Position numbers and translations under genes: made by a program. Below, in pieces: positions 25,719-34,865 of a stretch of 64,000 bases of DNA. Under the pieces are notes generated by a model. That model made no database searches and was not told the DNA's origin. It saw only the letters and a list, made by a program, of their open reading frames with translations. The DNA is taken from contig NZ_CP095043.1 of NCBI RefSeq assembly GCF_022919175.1, positions 2,542,001 to 2,606,000 on the forward strand. The letters run 5' to 3'. Source of the DNA: Leucobacter rhizosphaerae (lineage in GTDB: Bacteria > Actinomycetota > Actinomycetes > Actinomycetales > Microbacteriaceae). Within the stretch, counting starts at the first letter, position 1; every line of letters starts with the position of its first letter.

Positions 25719-26228
25719 TCAGGCCCGGCGCGCCCCCGGGACGAGACCGGTCGTGCCCTGCTCCTGGATCCGCCTGAGCTGCACTGCGAGGTGCAGGGCG
25801 GCCTCGGAGGCCTCCTTGCCCTTCGACTCGGGGGCGCCGGGCCGGCCGGAGCGGTCCAGGGCCTGCTGCTCGGTGTCGGTCGTCAGCACCCCGAAGCCGA
25901 CCGGGCGGCCGGTGTCGAGCTGCACGCGGGTGAGCCCGTCGGTCACGGCACTGCACACATACTCGAAGTGCGGGGTGCCGCCGCGAATGATCACCCCGAG
26001 GCAGACCGCGGCGTCGAACCCGCTCTGCAGTGCCGCCTGCGCGGCCGCGGGCAGCTCGAACGCACCCGCGACCCGGAAGAGCGTGTGGTCCGCGCCCGAG
26101 GCGACGATCGTCTCGTGCGCGCCCGCGATGAGGGACGACATGATCTCCTCATGCCAGCTCCCCGCGATGACCGCGATCCGCAGTCCGCTGGCGTCGACGG
26201 TGAGATCCGGTGCTCCGGCTCCGCTCAT
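25719..26228 (-). CDS. ribH: 6,7-dimethyl-8-ribityllumazine synthase
   Basis: A 169-residue lumazine synthase, the penultimate riboflavin enzyme, condensing 5-amino-6-ribitylaminouracil with 3,4-dihydroxy-2-butanone 4-phosphate. Family motifs are VAGSWHEEIMSSLIAGA (substrate loop), RVAGAFELPAAAQAAL, VCLGVIIRGGTPHFEYV (active-site His) and GVLTTDTEQQALDR. The C-terminus is about ten residues longer than a minimal RibH. It is the last gene of the rib operon, 56 bases after ribBA, and would assemble into pentamers or capsids. Confidence 0.95.
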   Translation of the reverse strand: MSGAGAPDLTVDASGLRIAVIAGSWHEEIMSSLIAGAHETIVASGADHTLFRVAGAFELPAAAQAALQSGFDAAVCLGVIIRGGTPHFEYVCSAVTDGLTRVQLDTGRPVGFGVLTTDTEQQALDRSGRPGAPESKGKEASEAALHLAVQLRRIQEQGTTGLVPGARRA

Positions 26229-26284
26229 GGTGTGCTCCTCTGGTCCGTGTGCAGTGGTGATTCGGGTGCGCGTCGGGCGCGGGG

Positions 26285-27547
26285 CTACGCGACCTCGTCG
26301 GGCAGCTGGTGCCCCATGCGGTCCCGCTTCGCGGAGAGGTACCCCAGGTTCTGCTCGGTGACGCCGACGAGGAGCGGCACCCGATCGGAGATCGTGATCC
26401 CGTGCGCCTCGAGCTGCGCGACCTTGTCGGGGTTGTTCGTGAGCAGGCGCACGCTGGAGATGCCGAGTTCGCTGAGGATCTCGGCCGCTGCGGTGTAGTC
26501 GCGGGCGTCGGCGGGGAGCCCCAGCTCGAGGTTGGCGTCGAGCGTGTCGAGGCCCTGCTCCTGCAGCTGGTAGGCGCGCAGCTTGTTGGCGAGGCCGATG
26601 CCGCGCCCTTCATGCCCGCGCAGGTATACGACGACGCCGCCGCGCTCGTGGATCAGGTCGAGTGCGGCGTCGAGCTGCGGCCCGCACTCGCACTTCAGCG
26701 ACCCGAAGGCCTCGCCGGTGATGCACTCGGAGTGGACGCGCACGAGTGCACCGTCGCCGGGCTGCGCACCGTCGGGGCCCGCGGCGACGAGCGCGATGTG
26801 GTCGACCCCGGCCCGGCGGTCGCGGAACGCGAGGGCGCGGAAGTCGCCGTGCACGGTCGGCAGGAGGGTGTCGGCGCGCAGGCTCACGCTGCGATGCTGT
26901 GTCTCCGCGGGGGCACCCTCGGGATCATGCTCGTTGAGGTATGCGACGAGCTGCTCGATGGTGATCACCGGAATGTCCTCGCGTGCGCCGAGCGTGATCA
27001 GCTCGGGCAGGCGCATCATCTCGCCGTCCTCGGCGACGATCTCGGCGATGACGGCGACCTCGCGGAGGCCCGCGAGGCGCATCAGCTCGATGCTCGCCTC
27101 GGTGTGCCCATCGCGTGCGCGGACGCCGCCGTCGACGGCGCGCAGTGGGAGCACGTGACCCGGGCGACGCACATCGGTGGGCACGGCGTTAGGGTTCGCG
27201 AGGGCCCGGGCCGTCGCGGTGCGGTCGCTGGCGCTGATGCCGGTGGTGATGCCGTGCGCCGCGTCCACGGTGACCGTGTACGCCGTCGCTCGGACGTCCT
27301 CGTTGCGCTCGACCATCATGGGGAGGTCCAGCTGATCCGCGATCTCGTTGGTCATCGGTGCGCAGAGCAGCCCGGAGGACCAGCGCACGGTCCACGCGAT
27401 CCACTCGGCGGTCGCGAGTTCGGCGGAGATGATGACGTCGCCCTCGTTCTCACGATTCTCGTTGTCGGCGACGATGACGGGTCGACCGGCCTTGATCGCC
27501 GCGATGGCGTCTTCGATCGGGGAGATGCCCGCGCTGATGGTGCTCAT
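26285..27547 (-). CDS. ribBA: Bifunctional DHBP synthase / GTP cyclohydrolase II
   Basis: A 420-residue two-domain riboflavin enzyme. The N-terminal RibB part (to about residue 205) makes 3,4-dihydroxy-2-butanone 4-phosphate from ribulose 5-phosphate, with DNENRENEGDV and GHTEASIELMRLAGL. The C-terminal RibA part opens GTP, with HSECITGEAFGSLKCECGPQL (zinc cysteines), YLRGHEGRGIGL and LLTNNPDKV. Start ATG 27547 overlaps the ribE stop by four bases. A much longer open frame upstream is only the antisense/overlap of ribE. Confidence 0.95.
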   Translation of the reverse strand: MSTISAGISPIEDAIAAIKAGRPVIVADNENRENEGDVIISAELATAEWIAWTVRWSSGLLCAPMTNEIADQLDLPMMVERNEDVRATAYTVTVDAAHGITTGISASDRTATARALANPNAVPTDVRRPGHVLPLRAVDGGVRARDGHTEASIELMRLAGLREVAVIAEIVAEDGEMMRLPELITLGAREDIPVITIEQLVAYLNEHDPEGAPAETQHRSVSLRADTLLPTVHGDFRALAFRDRRAGVDHIALVAAGPDGAQPGDGALVRVHSECITGEAFGSLKCECGPQLDAALDLIHERGGVVVYLRGHEGRGIGLANKLRAYQLQEQGLDTLDANLELGLPADARDYTAAAEILSELGISSVRLLTNNPDKVAQLEAHGITISDRVPLLVGVTEQNLGYLSAKRDRMGHQLPDEVA

Positions 27548-28212
27548 GCCTGTGTTCCTTCGGTGGTGAGGGGAGAGAGGGGGAGGCCGGCCGCTTGCAC
27601 GCGGAGCATCCGCGCGACGTGCCGGGCGAGAATATCGGTCTCGACGTTGACCCGGTCGCCGGGTTGCAGCGTGCCGAGGATCGTCGCGGTGAGCGTCTCG
27701 GGGATCAGCGAGACCTCGAACCACTGCTCCGGATCGCGCTCGTCGGCGATCGCCGAGACGGTGAGCGAGACGCCGGAGAGCGTCACGGAGCCCTTGTCGA
27801 CGAGCAGGGGCGCGAGCTCCGGGGAGAGGGCGAACCGCAGCACCTGCCACGACTCGCCGGGGGTGATCGACGTCAGGGTGGCGGTGCCGTCGACGTGCCC
27901 CTGCACGATGTGACCGCCGAGCCGGGTGTCGACGCGCACCGCGCGCTCGAGGTTGACCGGGCTGCCGGGCGCGAGGTCGCCGACGGTCGACATACGGATC
28001 GACTGCGCCATCACGTCGGCCGTGAAGGTGCCCCGGCCGTCCGGGGTCTGTCCTTGCTCGATGACTGTGAGACACACGCCGGAGACGCAGATCGATGCAC
28101 CGTGAGTTGCGTCGCTCGTGACGAGCGGGCCCGCGATGGTGAGGCGCAGGGAGTCGCCGACGGGATCGACCGCGACGATCTCCCCTACTTCTTCGATGAG
28201 TCCGGTGAACAT
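27544..28212 (-). CDS. ribE: Riboflavin synthase alpha chain
   Basis: A 222-residue riboflavin synthase, which dismutates two lumazine molecules to riboflavin. The two homologous lumazine-binding halves are visible: MFTGLIEEVGEIV with CVSGVCLTV and GGHIVQGHVDGTATL in the first, and the matching SVTLSGVSLTV with NVETDILARHVARML in the second. It overlaps ribD by 28 bases and ribBA by four, so the operon is tightly coupled. Length is normal. Confidence 0.95.
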   Translation of the reverse strand: MFTGLIEEVGEIVAVDPVGDSLRLTIAGPLVTSDATHGASICVSGVCLTVIEQGQTPDGRGTFTADVMAQSIRMSTVGDLAPGSPVNLERAVRVDTRLGGHIVQGHVDGTATLTSITPGESWQVLRFALSPELAPLLVDKGSVTLSGVSLTVSAIADERDPEQWFEVSLIPETLTATILGTLQPGDRVNVETDILARHVARMLRVQAAGLPLSPLTTEGTQA

Positions 28213-29438
28213 GCGGAGCCTTCCTGGGTCGGGGGCTGGGGCTGGGGTGGAGTCGTGGGCGATGTCAGTGCCGGTGCCGGTGCGAGCGGATCGACTGTCG
28301 CCTTGATGAGGAGGTCGGGGCCGAGTTGCGCGGTGTGCACGATGCGGAGGTGCCGGATCCCGGACATCGACGCCGCGCCGATGTCGCCGAGCGCCGTGCG
28401 CGGCCCGCCGAGGAGGGAGGGTGCCACGTAGACGAGTACCTCGTCGACGAGATCCTCGGCGATCAGCGCACTCGCCACCGACGGCCCTCCCTCGACGAAC
28501 AGCCGACGGAATCCGCGCCCGTGGAGGTCGGCGAGCGCACCCGCGAGGTCGTCCCCCGAGTACTGGATCGGAGCGGCGAGGGCGTGGGCCGCGAGTGCGG
28601 GGTGTTCGCGGATCCGGGCCGCGGCGGGGATCTCGCGGCGGCCGAGCACGACGGGCACCGGCTGCTGATCAGCGGGCACGAGCAGGCCGCCGGCGGTGGC
28701 GCGAGCGGTGAGGGCGGGGTTGTCCGCCAGTAGCGTCCCGGTGCCGACGAGAATCGCGTCCGCTTCGGCGCGACGGCGGTGCACGTCGTCGCGGGCGTCG
28801 GCACCCGTGATCCACTGGCTCGATCCGTCCGCCGCGGCGGCGCGCCCATCGAGGGTCTGCGCCCACTTGACGGTGACGTGGGGCCGCGCGGACTGGGCCG
28901 CGGGTTCCGGTGCAGATGCGGAATCCGGTGCCTGGCCGGGATCCGGTGCCGACGCCGTTGCGCGATCCCGCGCCTGCCGCGCCAGCCACGGGGCCAGCAG
29001 CGCCCGGGCCTCGCCCGCGAGCACCCCTGCGGTCACGTCGATCCCGGCGGCCCGCAGCGTGTCGGCTCCGCCGGACGACGCGTCGCCCGGGTCCCCGAGC
29101 GCGTAGACCACGGTGCCGATGCCGCGCGCCTCGCCCGATCCGAACTCGGTGAGCGCAACGGCGCAGGGACCGGTGCGGCCGGTGTGGTTGCAGGGCTCGA
29201 GGGTGACGACGGCGGTGAGATCCCGCGCCCGTGCCCGACACTCGGCGGGGACTCGCTCGAGCGCGTCGACCTCCGCGTGCGGGGTGCCGGCACCGCGGTG
29301 CCAGCCCTCGGAGACGATACGTCCCTCGGGGTCGAGGATCACGCAGCCGACCTGCGGGTTCGGGTTGTCGGCCGGGCCCCGGCGGGCGAGCGCGAGCGCA
29401 CGACGCATGGCGTCGGTGATGGTGTCTCGCTGGGGCAT
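28185..29438 (-). CDS. ribD: Bifunctional riboflavin deaminase-reductase
   Basis: A 417-residue fusion catalysing the second and third riboflavin steps. The deaminase domain has the zinc site PHAEVDALERVP and EPCNHTGRTGPCAVAL. A reductase domain follows (VTVKWAQTLDGRAA, SSQWITGADARDDVHRRRAEADAILVG, LFVEGGPSVASALI). A 40-residue Ala/Pro/Ser linker between the domains and a Pro/Thr-rich tail (APALTSPTTPPQPQPPTQ) are longer than in typical RibD. Start ATG 29438 gives the canonical N-terminus MPQRDTITDAMRRALALARRG; longer frames enter the riboswitch. First gene of the rib operon. Confidence 0.93.
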   Translation of the reverse strand: MPQRDTITDAMRRALALARRGPADNPNPQVGCVILDPEGRIVSEGWHRGAGTPHAEVDALERVPAECRARARDLTAVVTLEPCNHTGRTGPCAVALTEFGSGEARGIGTVVYALGDPGDASSGGADTLRAAGIDVTAGVLAGEARALLAPWLARQARDRATASAPDPGQAPDSASAPEPAAQSARPHVTVKWAQTLDGRAAAADGSSQWITGADARDDVHRRRAEADAILVGTGTLLADNPALTARATAGGLLVPADQQPVPVVLGRREIPAAARIREHPALAAHALAAPIQYSGDDLAGALADLHGRGFRRLFVEGGPSVASALIAEDLVDEVLVYVAPSLLGGPRTALGDIGAASMSGIRHLRIVHTAQLGPDLLIKATVDPLAPAPALTSPTTPPQPQPPTQEGSACSPDSSKK

Positions 29439-29469
29439 CCGGTCTCGCTGTTCTCGCGCGCCGGGTGCA

Positions 29470-29496
29470 CAGGGGTCCACACGTCGGGTGGCCCTG
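29470..29496 (-). promoter_or_regulatory. Hairpin after the FMN aptamer (putative expression platform)
   Basis: On the minus strand CAGGGCCAC pairs with GTGGACCCCTG around CCGACGT. The 5' edge directly abuts and may compete with the closing P1 helix of the aptamer, 32 bases before the ribD start. This is the expected place for a switch between an open and a closed leader. The mechanism (termination or translation block) is not decided by the sequence. Confidence 0.45.
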
Positions 29497-29640
29497 CGTT
29501 CCTCACATCCGGACTCGGTCACGCGGCGGACCGCGTGCCCATCACCGTCGGTACCGGAATTCCACCGGTTCGGCCTCGCGGGAGCGAGGTTCGCGGACTG
29601 TCACCGCCGGTTCGGATTCTCACCGACCCCGGAACACGCT
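29497..29640 (-). promoter_or_regulatory. FMN riboswitch (RFN element)
   Basis: Reading the minus strand, the conserved RFN blocks occur in order: GTTCCGGGGTCGGTG, GAATCCGAACCGGCGGTGA, CAGTCCGCGAACC, the variable stem with GAGGCCGAACC, GGTGGAATTCCGGTACCGACGG, and the closing GAGTCCGGATGTGAGGAACG. This is a full match to the six-stem FMN aptamer. It lies in the leader of ribD, so high FMN should reduce expression of ribD-ribE-ribBA-ribH. TACAGT (minus strand, about 29645-29650) is a candidate -10 box just before the aptamer. Confidence 0.93.
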
Positions 29641-29693
29641 TCCTACTGTAGCGGGTGCGCGCGGCGAGATGGGGGTGTTCGCTCAATGCGTAA

Positions 29694-29710
29694 CATTCGC
29701 TCAGCGAATG
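29694..29710. terminator. Short hairpin after the DUF1345 gene
   Basis: CATTCGCT (29694-29701) and AGCGAATG (29703-29710) are inverted repeats around a single base, realistically a 6-bp stem with a 5-base loop. It lies 10 bases beyond the DUF1345 stop and upstream of the rib leader. It is a weak terminator or, alternatively, a protein site in the rib promoter region. Confidence 0.4.
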
Positions 29711-29720
29711 AGTGGGCCGC

Positions 29721-30425
29721 TCAGCTGAAGAGATCGGCGAAGAGGCGGCCATTCGCGATCACGTTCATCGTCAGCACGATGATGAGGGCGTTGAAGAAGA
29801 AGGCGAGCGTCGTGTGCCACACGATGGTCCAGCGCATGCGGGAGTCGACGACCTGCACGTCGGAGACCGAGAACGTCGTCGCGTTCGTGAACGAGAGGTA
29901 GACGAAGTCGACGAGTCGCGGTTCAGGGGTCCCGGGGAAGAGGAGCGGCGGGGTCCCGGCCTTGTGGTACCGGGAGAAATAGATGCGCGCGAACCCCCAG
30001 TTGAACATCGCCCACGACAGCATCATCGCCCAGATCGCACTGGCCTCCTGAATGGTGTCGTGCTGTTCGAGACCGAGGCTCGTGATGAGGTCGAGGGCGA
30101 CGCTCAGCCCGACGAGGCTCGCGCCGAAGCTGACGATCGTGGAGAGGGCGCGGGTGAGCGGGTGCCCCACGAGCACGCGGGTGGCGGCGGGATCCGGCTG
30201 ATCGAGCCTCACCAGGATGTTGAGCGACAGGATCGTCGCGCCGAGGTACAGCGACGCGATGATGCACCAGAACAGCAGGCGGTAGACGTCGTCGGGATCG
30301 TCGTCGCCGAGGAGCAGCGAGCCGCCCACGTAGACCAGGACCAGCTGCGCGATGAGGCCGATGATCTCGCTGCCCGTCGAGAGCACGATCCCGAGCCGGG
30401 ATCGCACCGACGACTGTGTGGTCAT
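29721..30425 (-). CDS. DUF1345 family membrane protein
   Basis: A 234-residue protein with about five membrane helices. The C-terminal part matches DUF1345: FARIYFSRYHKAGTPPLLFPG, then PRLVDFVYLSFTNATTFSVSDV, resembling the pore-loop region of two-helix potassium channels, then RMRWTIVWHTTLAFFFNALIIVLTMNVI. Function is unknown; a channel-like fold is suggested by the similarity only. It lies 17 bases downstream of the rhomboid-like/DUF2156 gene and is probably co-transcribed with it. Confidence 0.8.
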   Translation of the reverse strand: MTTQSSVRSRLGIVLSTGSEIIGLIAQLVLVYVGGSLLLGDDDPDDVYRLLFWCIIASLYLGATILSLNILVRLDQPDPAATRVLVGHPLTRALSTIVSFGASLVGLSVALDLITSLGLEQHDTIQEASAIWAMMLSWAMFNWGFARIYFSRYHKAGTPPLLFPGTPEPRLVDFVYLSFTNATTFSVSDVQVVDSRMRWTIVWHTTLAFFFNALIIVLTMNVIANGRLFADLFS

Positions 30426-30442
30426 GAGGAAAATGATAGGGG

Positions 30443-32572
30443 TTAGGACGCGGGCTTGGCGACCGAAGCGGCCGAGGCCACCAGGTCGCGCAGCGACGCG
30501 TCGGGCAGGTACGCGCGGGTGAGCGCGATGCCGATGCGGGGGAGGTCACCCTCGTCGCGGTAGAGCAGGTAGAGCGGCTCGGAGCGCGGGTTGAACTTCT
30601 GCTTGAAGCGATGCAGGGACTTGAACCCGTAGAGCGGCTCGATCATGCCGCCGAGCTGCTCGAGCACCTGATCCACGGGGCCGGCCTCGGCGTCCTCAGG
30701 GCGCACGAGCGGGGCTCCGGAGAGGGAGACGAAGTCGTACCCCTGCTCGGCGAAGTACTGCGCGGAGGAGGCGATCAGGAACTCCATCACCGGGCCGAAC
30801 CCGCCGTCGCGCCGACGCATGAGGTCGAGGGTCCAGCCGGTGATCCGTCCGTCGCCGCCGTAGACGGGGAGCCAGGACGTGACGCCGTGGAGGCTGCCGT
30901 CCGCATCGACGGCGAGGCCCACATAGGCCTCGGGATCCAGCGCCTCCTCGACCGTGCCGAGCGTGAAGCGCATCTCCGGCAACCCCTTGTCGCCGGTCCA
31001 CTGCTCGGAGATCGCTCGCACCTGCGCGAGCACGTTCCAGGGCTCCTCGGCGAGACGCACCATGCGGAACTCGATGCCCTCGCGGCCGGCCTTGTTGATC
31101 GAGGTGCGCACGGCGTTCCAGGCCTTGCCCGTGAACTTGAGACCGGGGAGGTCGACGATCGTGTCCTCAGCGACGATGACGGAGCGCCAGCCCTCGGGCT
31201 TCGCGTCGTCGCTGATGCGGTTCGCGGAGAAGGCGCAGGGGATCAGGCCGGCCTGCTGCGTCGCCCGGGTGAAACGCTCGAAGGCGGTGCTGTGGGCGCC
31301 GCTCGGCATGATCGGATCGCCGAGCATGATCGCGACGCCGGCGTGAGCCTGATAACCGACAACCCCCTCGTCGACCGCCATGTACCGGTTCGCCGGCCAG
31401 GTGACCATCCAGGAGATGGTGCCGCCGCCGAATCGCTTGATCCGTTCGACCGTCTCGGGCTGGGAGAGAGATTCCGCGGGGAGTTTGCGGTGCGCGCGGC
31501 GCAGGGTGACGCGGAAGGCGCCGCGGCCGACGATGAGGAACACCATGATCGCGAACCAGAACACGGTCGGCGCGATCACGATCCCGAGCAGATCACGGGG
31601 GGAGTCGAGCGCCCCGACGTCGACGAGCACCGGGAGTACCGCGAGTGCGAGCGCCGCGGTGACGAGGTTGTAGGCGCCGACGATCAGGGCGCCGATCCAC
31701 GCGATCCGGTAGCCCTGGCGCACCCCGTTCGCGACGAGGGTGATCACCACGACGTCGATCGCGACGTCGACGAACGAGGCGACGGGGTGGTTCTCGCCGA
31801 GCGGCCCGTTGAACGGCACGATCAGGTCGATGACCTGGATGACGCCGATGGCGATGAGGCCCGCGAAACCGATGAGGCGCCACTCGCGCTCGCTCGGGCG
31901 GCCCGCGGGGTGCCGGAACGCGGGCAGCCAGCCGCTCGCGATCAGGGCGGCGACCATCGCGACGGCGTGCTCGAGGTCGTAGAGACGGCCGAGGTAGAGC
32001 ACCGAGATGCTGATCCAGATCACGATGATGATGCGGCCGCGGAGGCGCCACGGTGCGGGCAGGGTGGCGATGGCGAAGACGAGGGCCGTGAACGCGCCGC
32101 ACGATGGGCCGACGTCGGTGGTTTCGGAGAGGCGGACGGCCCAGGCCCAGTTCGTCTGAACGACGATCGCGAGGATACCGGCGGCGCCGAGCACTCCCAC
32201 GATGTGGCCCGCGATGAACAGACCCATGGTGCGGAGGGAGCCGAAGCGCCACTCCGCCCAGCCCACGCCGCCGATGACGAGCGGGGCGAGGGTCAGGAAG
32301 ACGATGGGGTGGTCGACGAAGAACGGGGAGGTGAAGAGGGTCCACCAGCGGCCCTCGGCGAAGGCCGGGAGGCCCGTGGCGACGTCCGTGAACCACGGCT
32401 TGTCGGCGGCCGGGGAGAGGAGTGTGCCGGTCGCTGCCGCGATGACGAGCATGAGCAGCACGAACGTGATGGTGAAGGGCGTGCGTCGCAGGATCGTGAG
32501 CGCGCGGTTCGGGGTGCGCGGCGGGGTCTGCTGCGTGGTGTCGGCGTCGGGGCTGGCGGCGGCGTCAGTCAT
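30443..32572 (-). CDS. Rhomboid-like membrane domain fused to DUF2156 (MprF-type) domain
   Basis: A 709-residue protein. The N-terminal half has about ten membrane helices, and its first six resemble a rhomboid fold (FAEGRWWTLFTSPFF, GWAEWRFGSLRTMGLFIAGHIVG). The usual rhomboid catalytic GxSG serine reads GPSCGAFTA, so protease activity is doubtful. The C-terminal half (about 390-690) is DUF2156, the GNAT-like domain of MprF lysyl-phosphatidylglycerol synthases, with SWMVTWPANRYM, GDPIMPSG, FSANRISDD, LKFTGKAWNAVRTSINKA and YGFKSLHRFKQKFNPR. It probably aminoacylates or otherwise modifies a membrane lipid. Confidence 0.8.
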   Translation of the reverse strand: MTDAAASPDADTTQQTPPRTPNRALTILRRTPFTITFVLLMLVIAAATGTLLSPAADKPWFTDVATGLPAFAEGRWWTLFTSPFFVDHPIVFLTLAPLVIGGVGWAEWRFGSLRTMGLFIAGHIVGVLGAAGILAIVVQTNWAWAVRLSETTDVGPSCGAFTALVFAIATLPAPWRLRGRIIIVIWISISVLYLGRLYDLEHAVAMVAALIASGWLPAFRHPAGRPSEREWRLIGFAGLIAIGVIQVIDLIVPFNGPLGENHPVASFVDVAIDVVVITLVANGVRQGYRIAWIGALIVGAYNLVTAALALAVLPVLVDVGALDSPRDLLGIVIAPTVFWFAIMVFLIVGRGAFRVTLRRAHRKLPAESLSQPETVERIKRFGGGTISWMVTWPANRYMAVDEGVVGYQAHAGVAIMLGDPIMPSGAHSTAFERFTRATQQAGLIPCAFSANRISDDAKPEGWRSVIVAEDTIVDLPGLKFTGKAWNAVRTSINKAGREGIEFRMVRLAEEPWNVLAQVRAISEQWTGDKGLPEMRFTLGTVEEALDPEAYVGLAVDADGSLHGVTSWLPVYGGDGRITGWTLDLMRRRDGGFGPVMEFLIASSAQYFAEQGYDFVSLSGAPLVRPEDAEAGPVDQVLEQLGGMIEPLYGFKSLHRFKQKFNPRSEPLYLLYRDEGDLPRIGIALTRAYLPDASLRDLVASAASVAKPAS

Positions 32573-32610
32573 GGACTCAGTCTAGAGTTGCCGGGGCTGT
32601 GCCCGGGTGC

Positions 32611-32670
32611 CTTCAGTGTGCAGTTGTGTACCGATTCCCGGGGATTCGCGTGCGCAACTGCACACTGAAG
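32611..32670. repeat. Dispersed long inverted repeat, copy 2
   Basis: The left arm CTTCAGTGTGCAGTTGTGTAC (32611-32631, of which 20 bases match its partner region apart from two T/C differences that allow G-U pairing) pairs with the right arm at 32650-32670. The loop is 18 bases. The core AGTGTGCAGTTG and its complement are identical to copy 1 at 7882-7933. Here it lies between two divergent gene starts, so it is not simply a terminator. Confidence 0.75.
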
Positions 32671-32811
32671 CTCGAAAAAGGAGGATCGGTGCGGCCCGCG
32701 ACTGGCATTTGTTCTCCGCTCACATATCGGTATTTCGGCGAATGGGGTGCGGATCGTCCCCACTCTTCATCCCGACCCGGAGATCACGATCGTGGCTGGC
32801 ACACTCGCTGC

Positions 32812-33810
32812 ATGACCGGTCCACGCCTCGCTCTTCCCGCCACACTCTCTGACACCTTCAGCGTTTCAGAGGCGCGGGCCTGCGGTGTTGATCGGGGGCG
32901 TCTTCGCGCAGGGGACGTGGAGTCGATGTTTCGCGGTGCCTATGCCCGTGCCGGGTCGGTGCCGTCGGAGGAGGACGAGGGAGGCGGTGTGCTGCACCCG
33001 CGCGAACGCTGGCGGCGCCGACAGCTGCACCGCGCGGATGCGTACCGTCGGATCATGCTCTCGCACGTGTTCTTCTCTGGCCGCACGGCGGCGGCGATCT
33101 GTGATCTGCCGGTGCCGCCGCGTCCGACGGATGACATCGAAGTCGCGTGCGTGGTCCCCGGTCAGGCGCCTCGGGTGCGCGGGGTGCTCTCGGCGCGCGT
33201 ACGTGAACACCTCGTCTCCACGACGACCCACCGGGGTTTCCGCGTCACGTCGCCGCCGTCGACCTGGGTGATGCTCGCAGCTGACCTCGCGCTTCCGGAT
33301 TTGGTGGCGCTCGGAGACGCGGTCATACGGCGCCCCAGGATTGCGGGCACTTCTCGCCTCGAACGGCAGCCGTTCGCGACCCTGGAGGATCTCCACGCGG
33401 AGATCGACCGCGGCCGAAGACCGGGACTCGCCGCCGCCCGGCGCGCACTCCCGGTGTTGTCTCCGCACAGCGCCTCCGCACCGGAGTCGCACCTGCGTCT
33501 CCGGCTGCGGGAGTGGGGCCTGCCGTATCCCGCGCTCGACGTCGATGTGCGCGACGCGTCGGGGCGCCTCCTCGGCTGCACCGAGATCGCGTACCCCGAG
33601 TTTCGGGTCGCGTTCGAGTACGAGGGCGACCATCACCGGGTCTCACGCGCGCAGTGGGATCGCGACATCGAGAAGGCGCGGGAGTACACCGCGGCCCGCT
33701 GGATCACGGTGCGCGTCACCGCTCGCCTGCTGTACGCGACACCCGAGCGCTTGCGCGGTATCGCCGAAGCCACCCTGAGGTCCCGCGACTGGAGCGGGGG
33801 CGGCTCGTGA
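32812..33810 (+). CDS. AbiEi antitoxin-like N-terminus fused to DUF559-type nuclease fold
   Basis: A 332-residue protein. The N-terminus has the winged-helix pattern of AbiEi-type antitoxins (DTFSVSEARACGVDRGRLRAGDVESMFRGAYAR). The middle carries FFSGRTAAAICDLPVP and VTSPPSTWVMLAADLALPDLVALGDAVI. The C-terminus (about 230-325) resembles the DUF559/Vsr-like endonuclease fold: LDVDVRDASGRLLGCTEIAYPEFRV, then FEYEGDHHR. The acidic position before AYPE is Glu where relatives have Asp. No partner toxin gene is adjacent. Such solitary proteins are frequent in Micrococcales and of unknown role. Start at 32812; the longer frame runs into repeat copy 2. Confidence 0.7.
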   Translation: MTGPRLALPATLSDTFSVSEARACGVDRGRLRAGDVESMFRGAYARAGSVPSEEDEGGGVLHPRERWRRRQLHRADAYRRIMLSHVFFSGRTAAAICDLPVPPRPTDDIEVACVVPGQAPRVRGVLSARVREHLVSTTTHRGFRVTSPPSTWVMLAADLALPDLVALGDAVIRRPRIAGTSRLERQPFATLEDLHAEIDRGRRPGLAAARRALPVLSPHSASAPESHLRLRLREWGLPYPALDVDVRDASGRLLGCTEIAYPEFRVAFEYEGDHHRVSRAQWDRDIEKAREYTAARWITVRVTARLLYATPERLRGIAEATLRSRDWSGGGS

Positions 33811-33812
33811 AC

Positions 33813-34865
<1,053 letters not shown>

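Noticed and set aside
26285..28075. A 596-residue version of RibBA
   Set aside because: The first 176 codons lie within ribE in another frame and lack homology; the RibB domain starts cleanly at 27547 with coupling to ribE.
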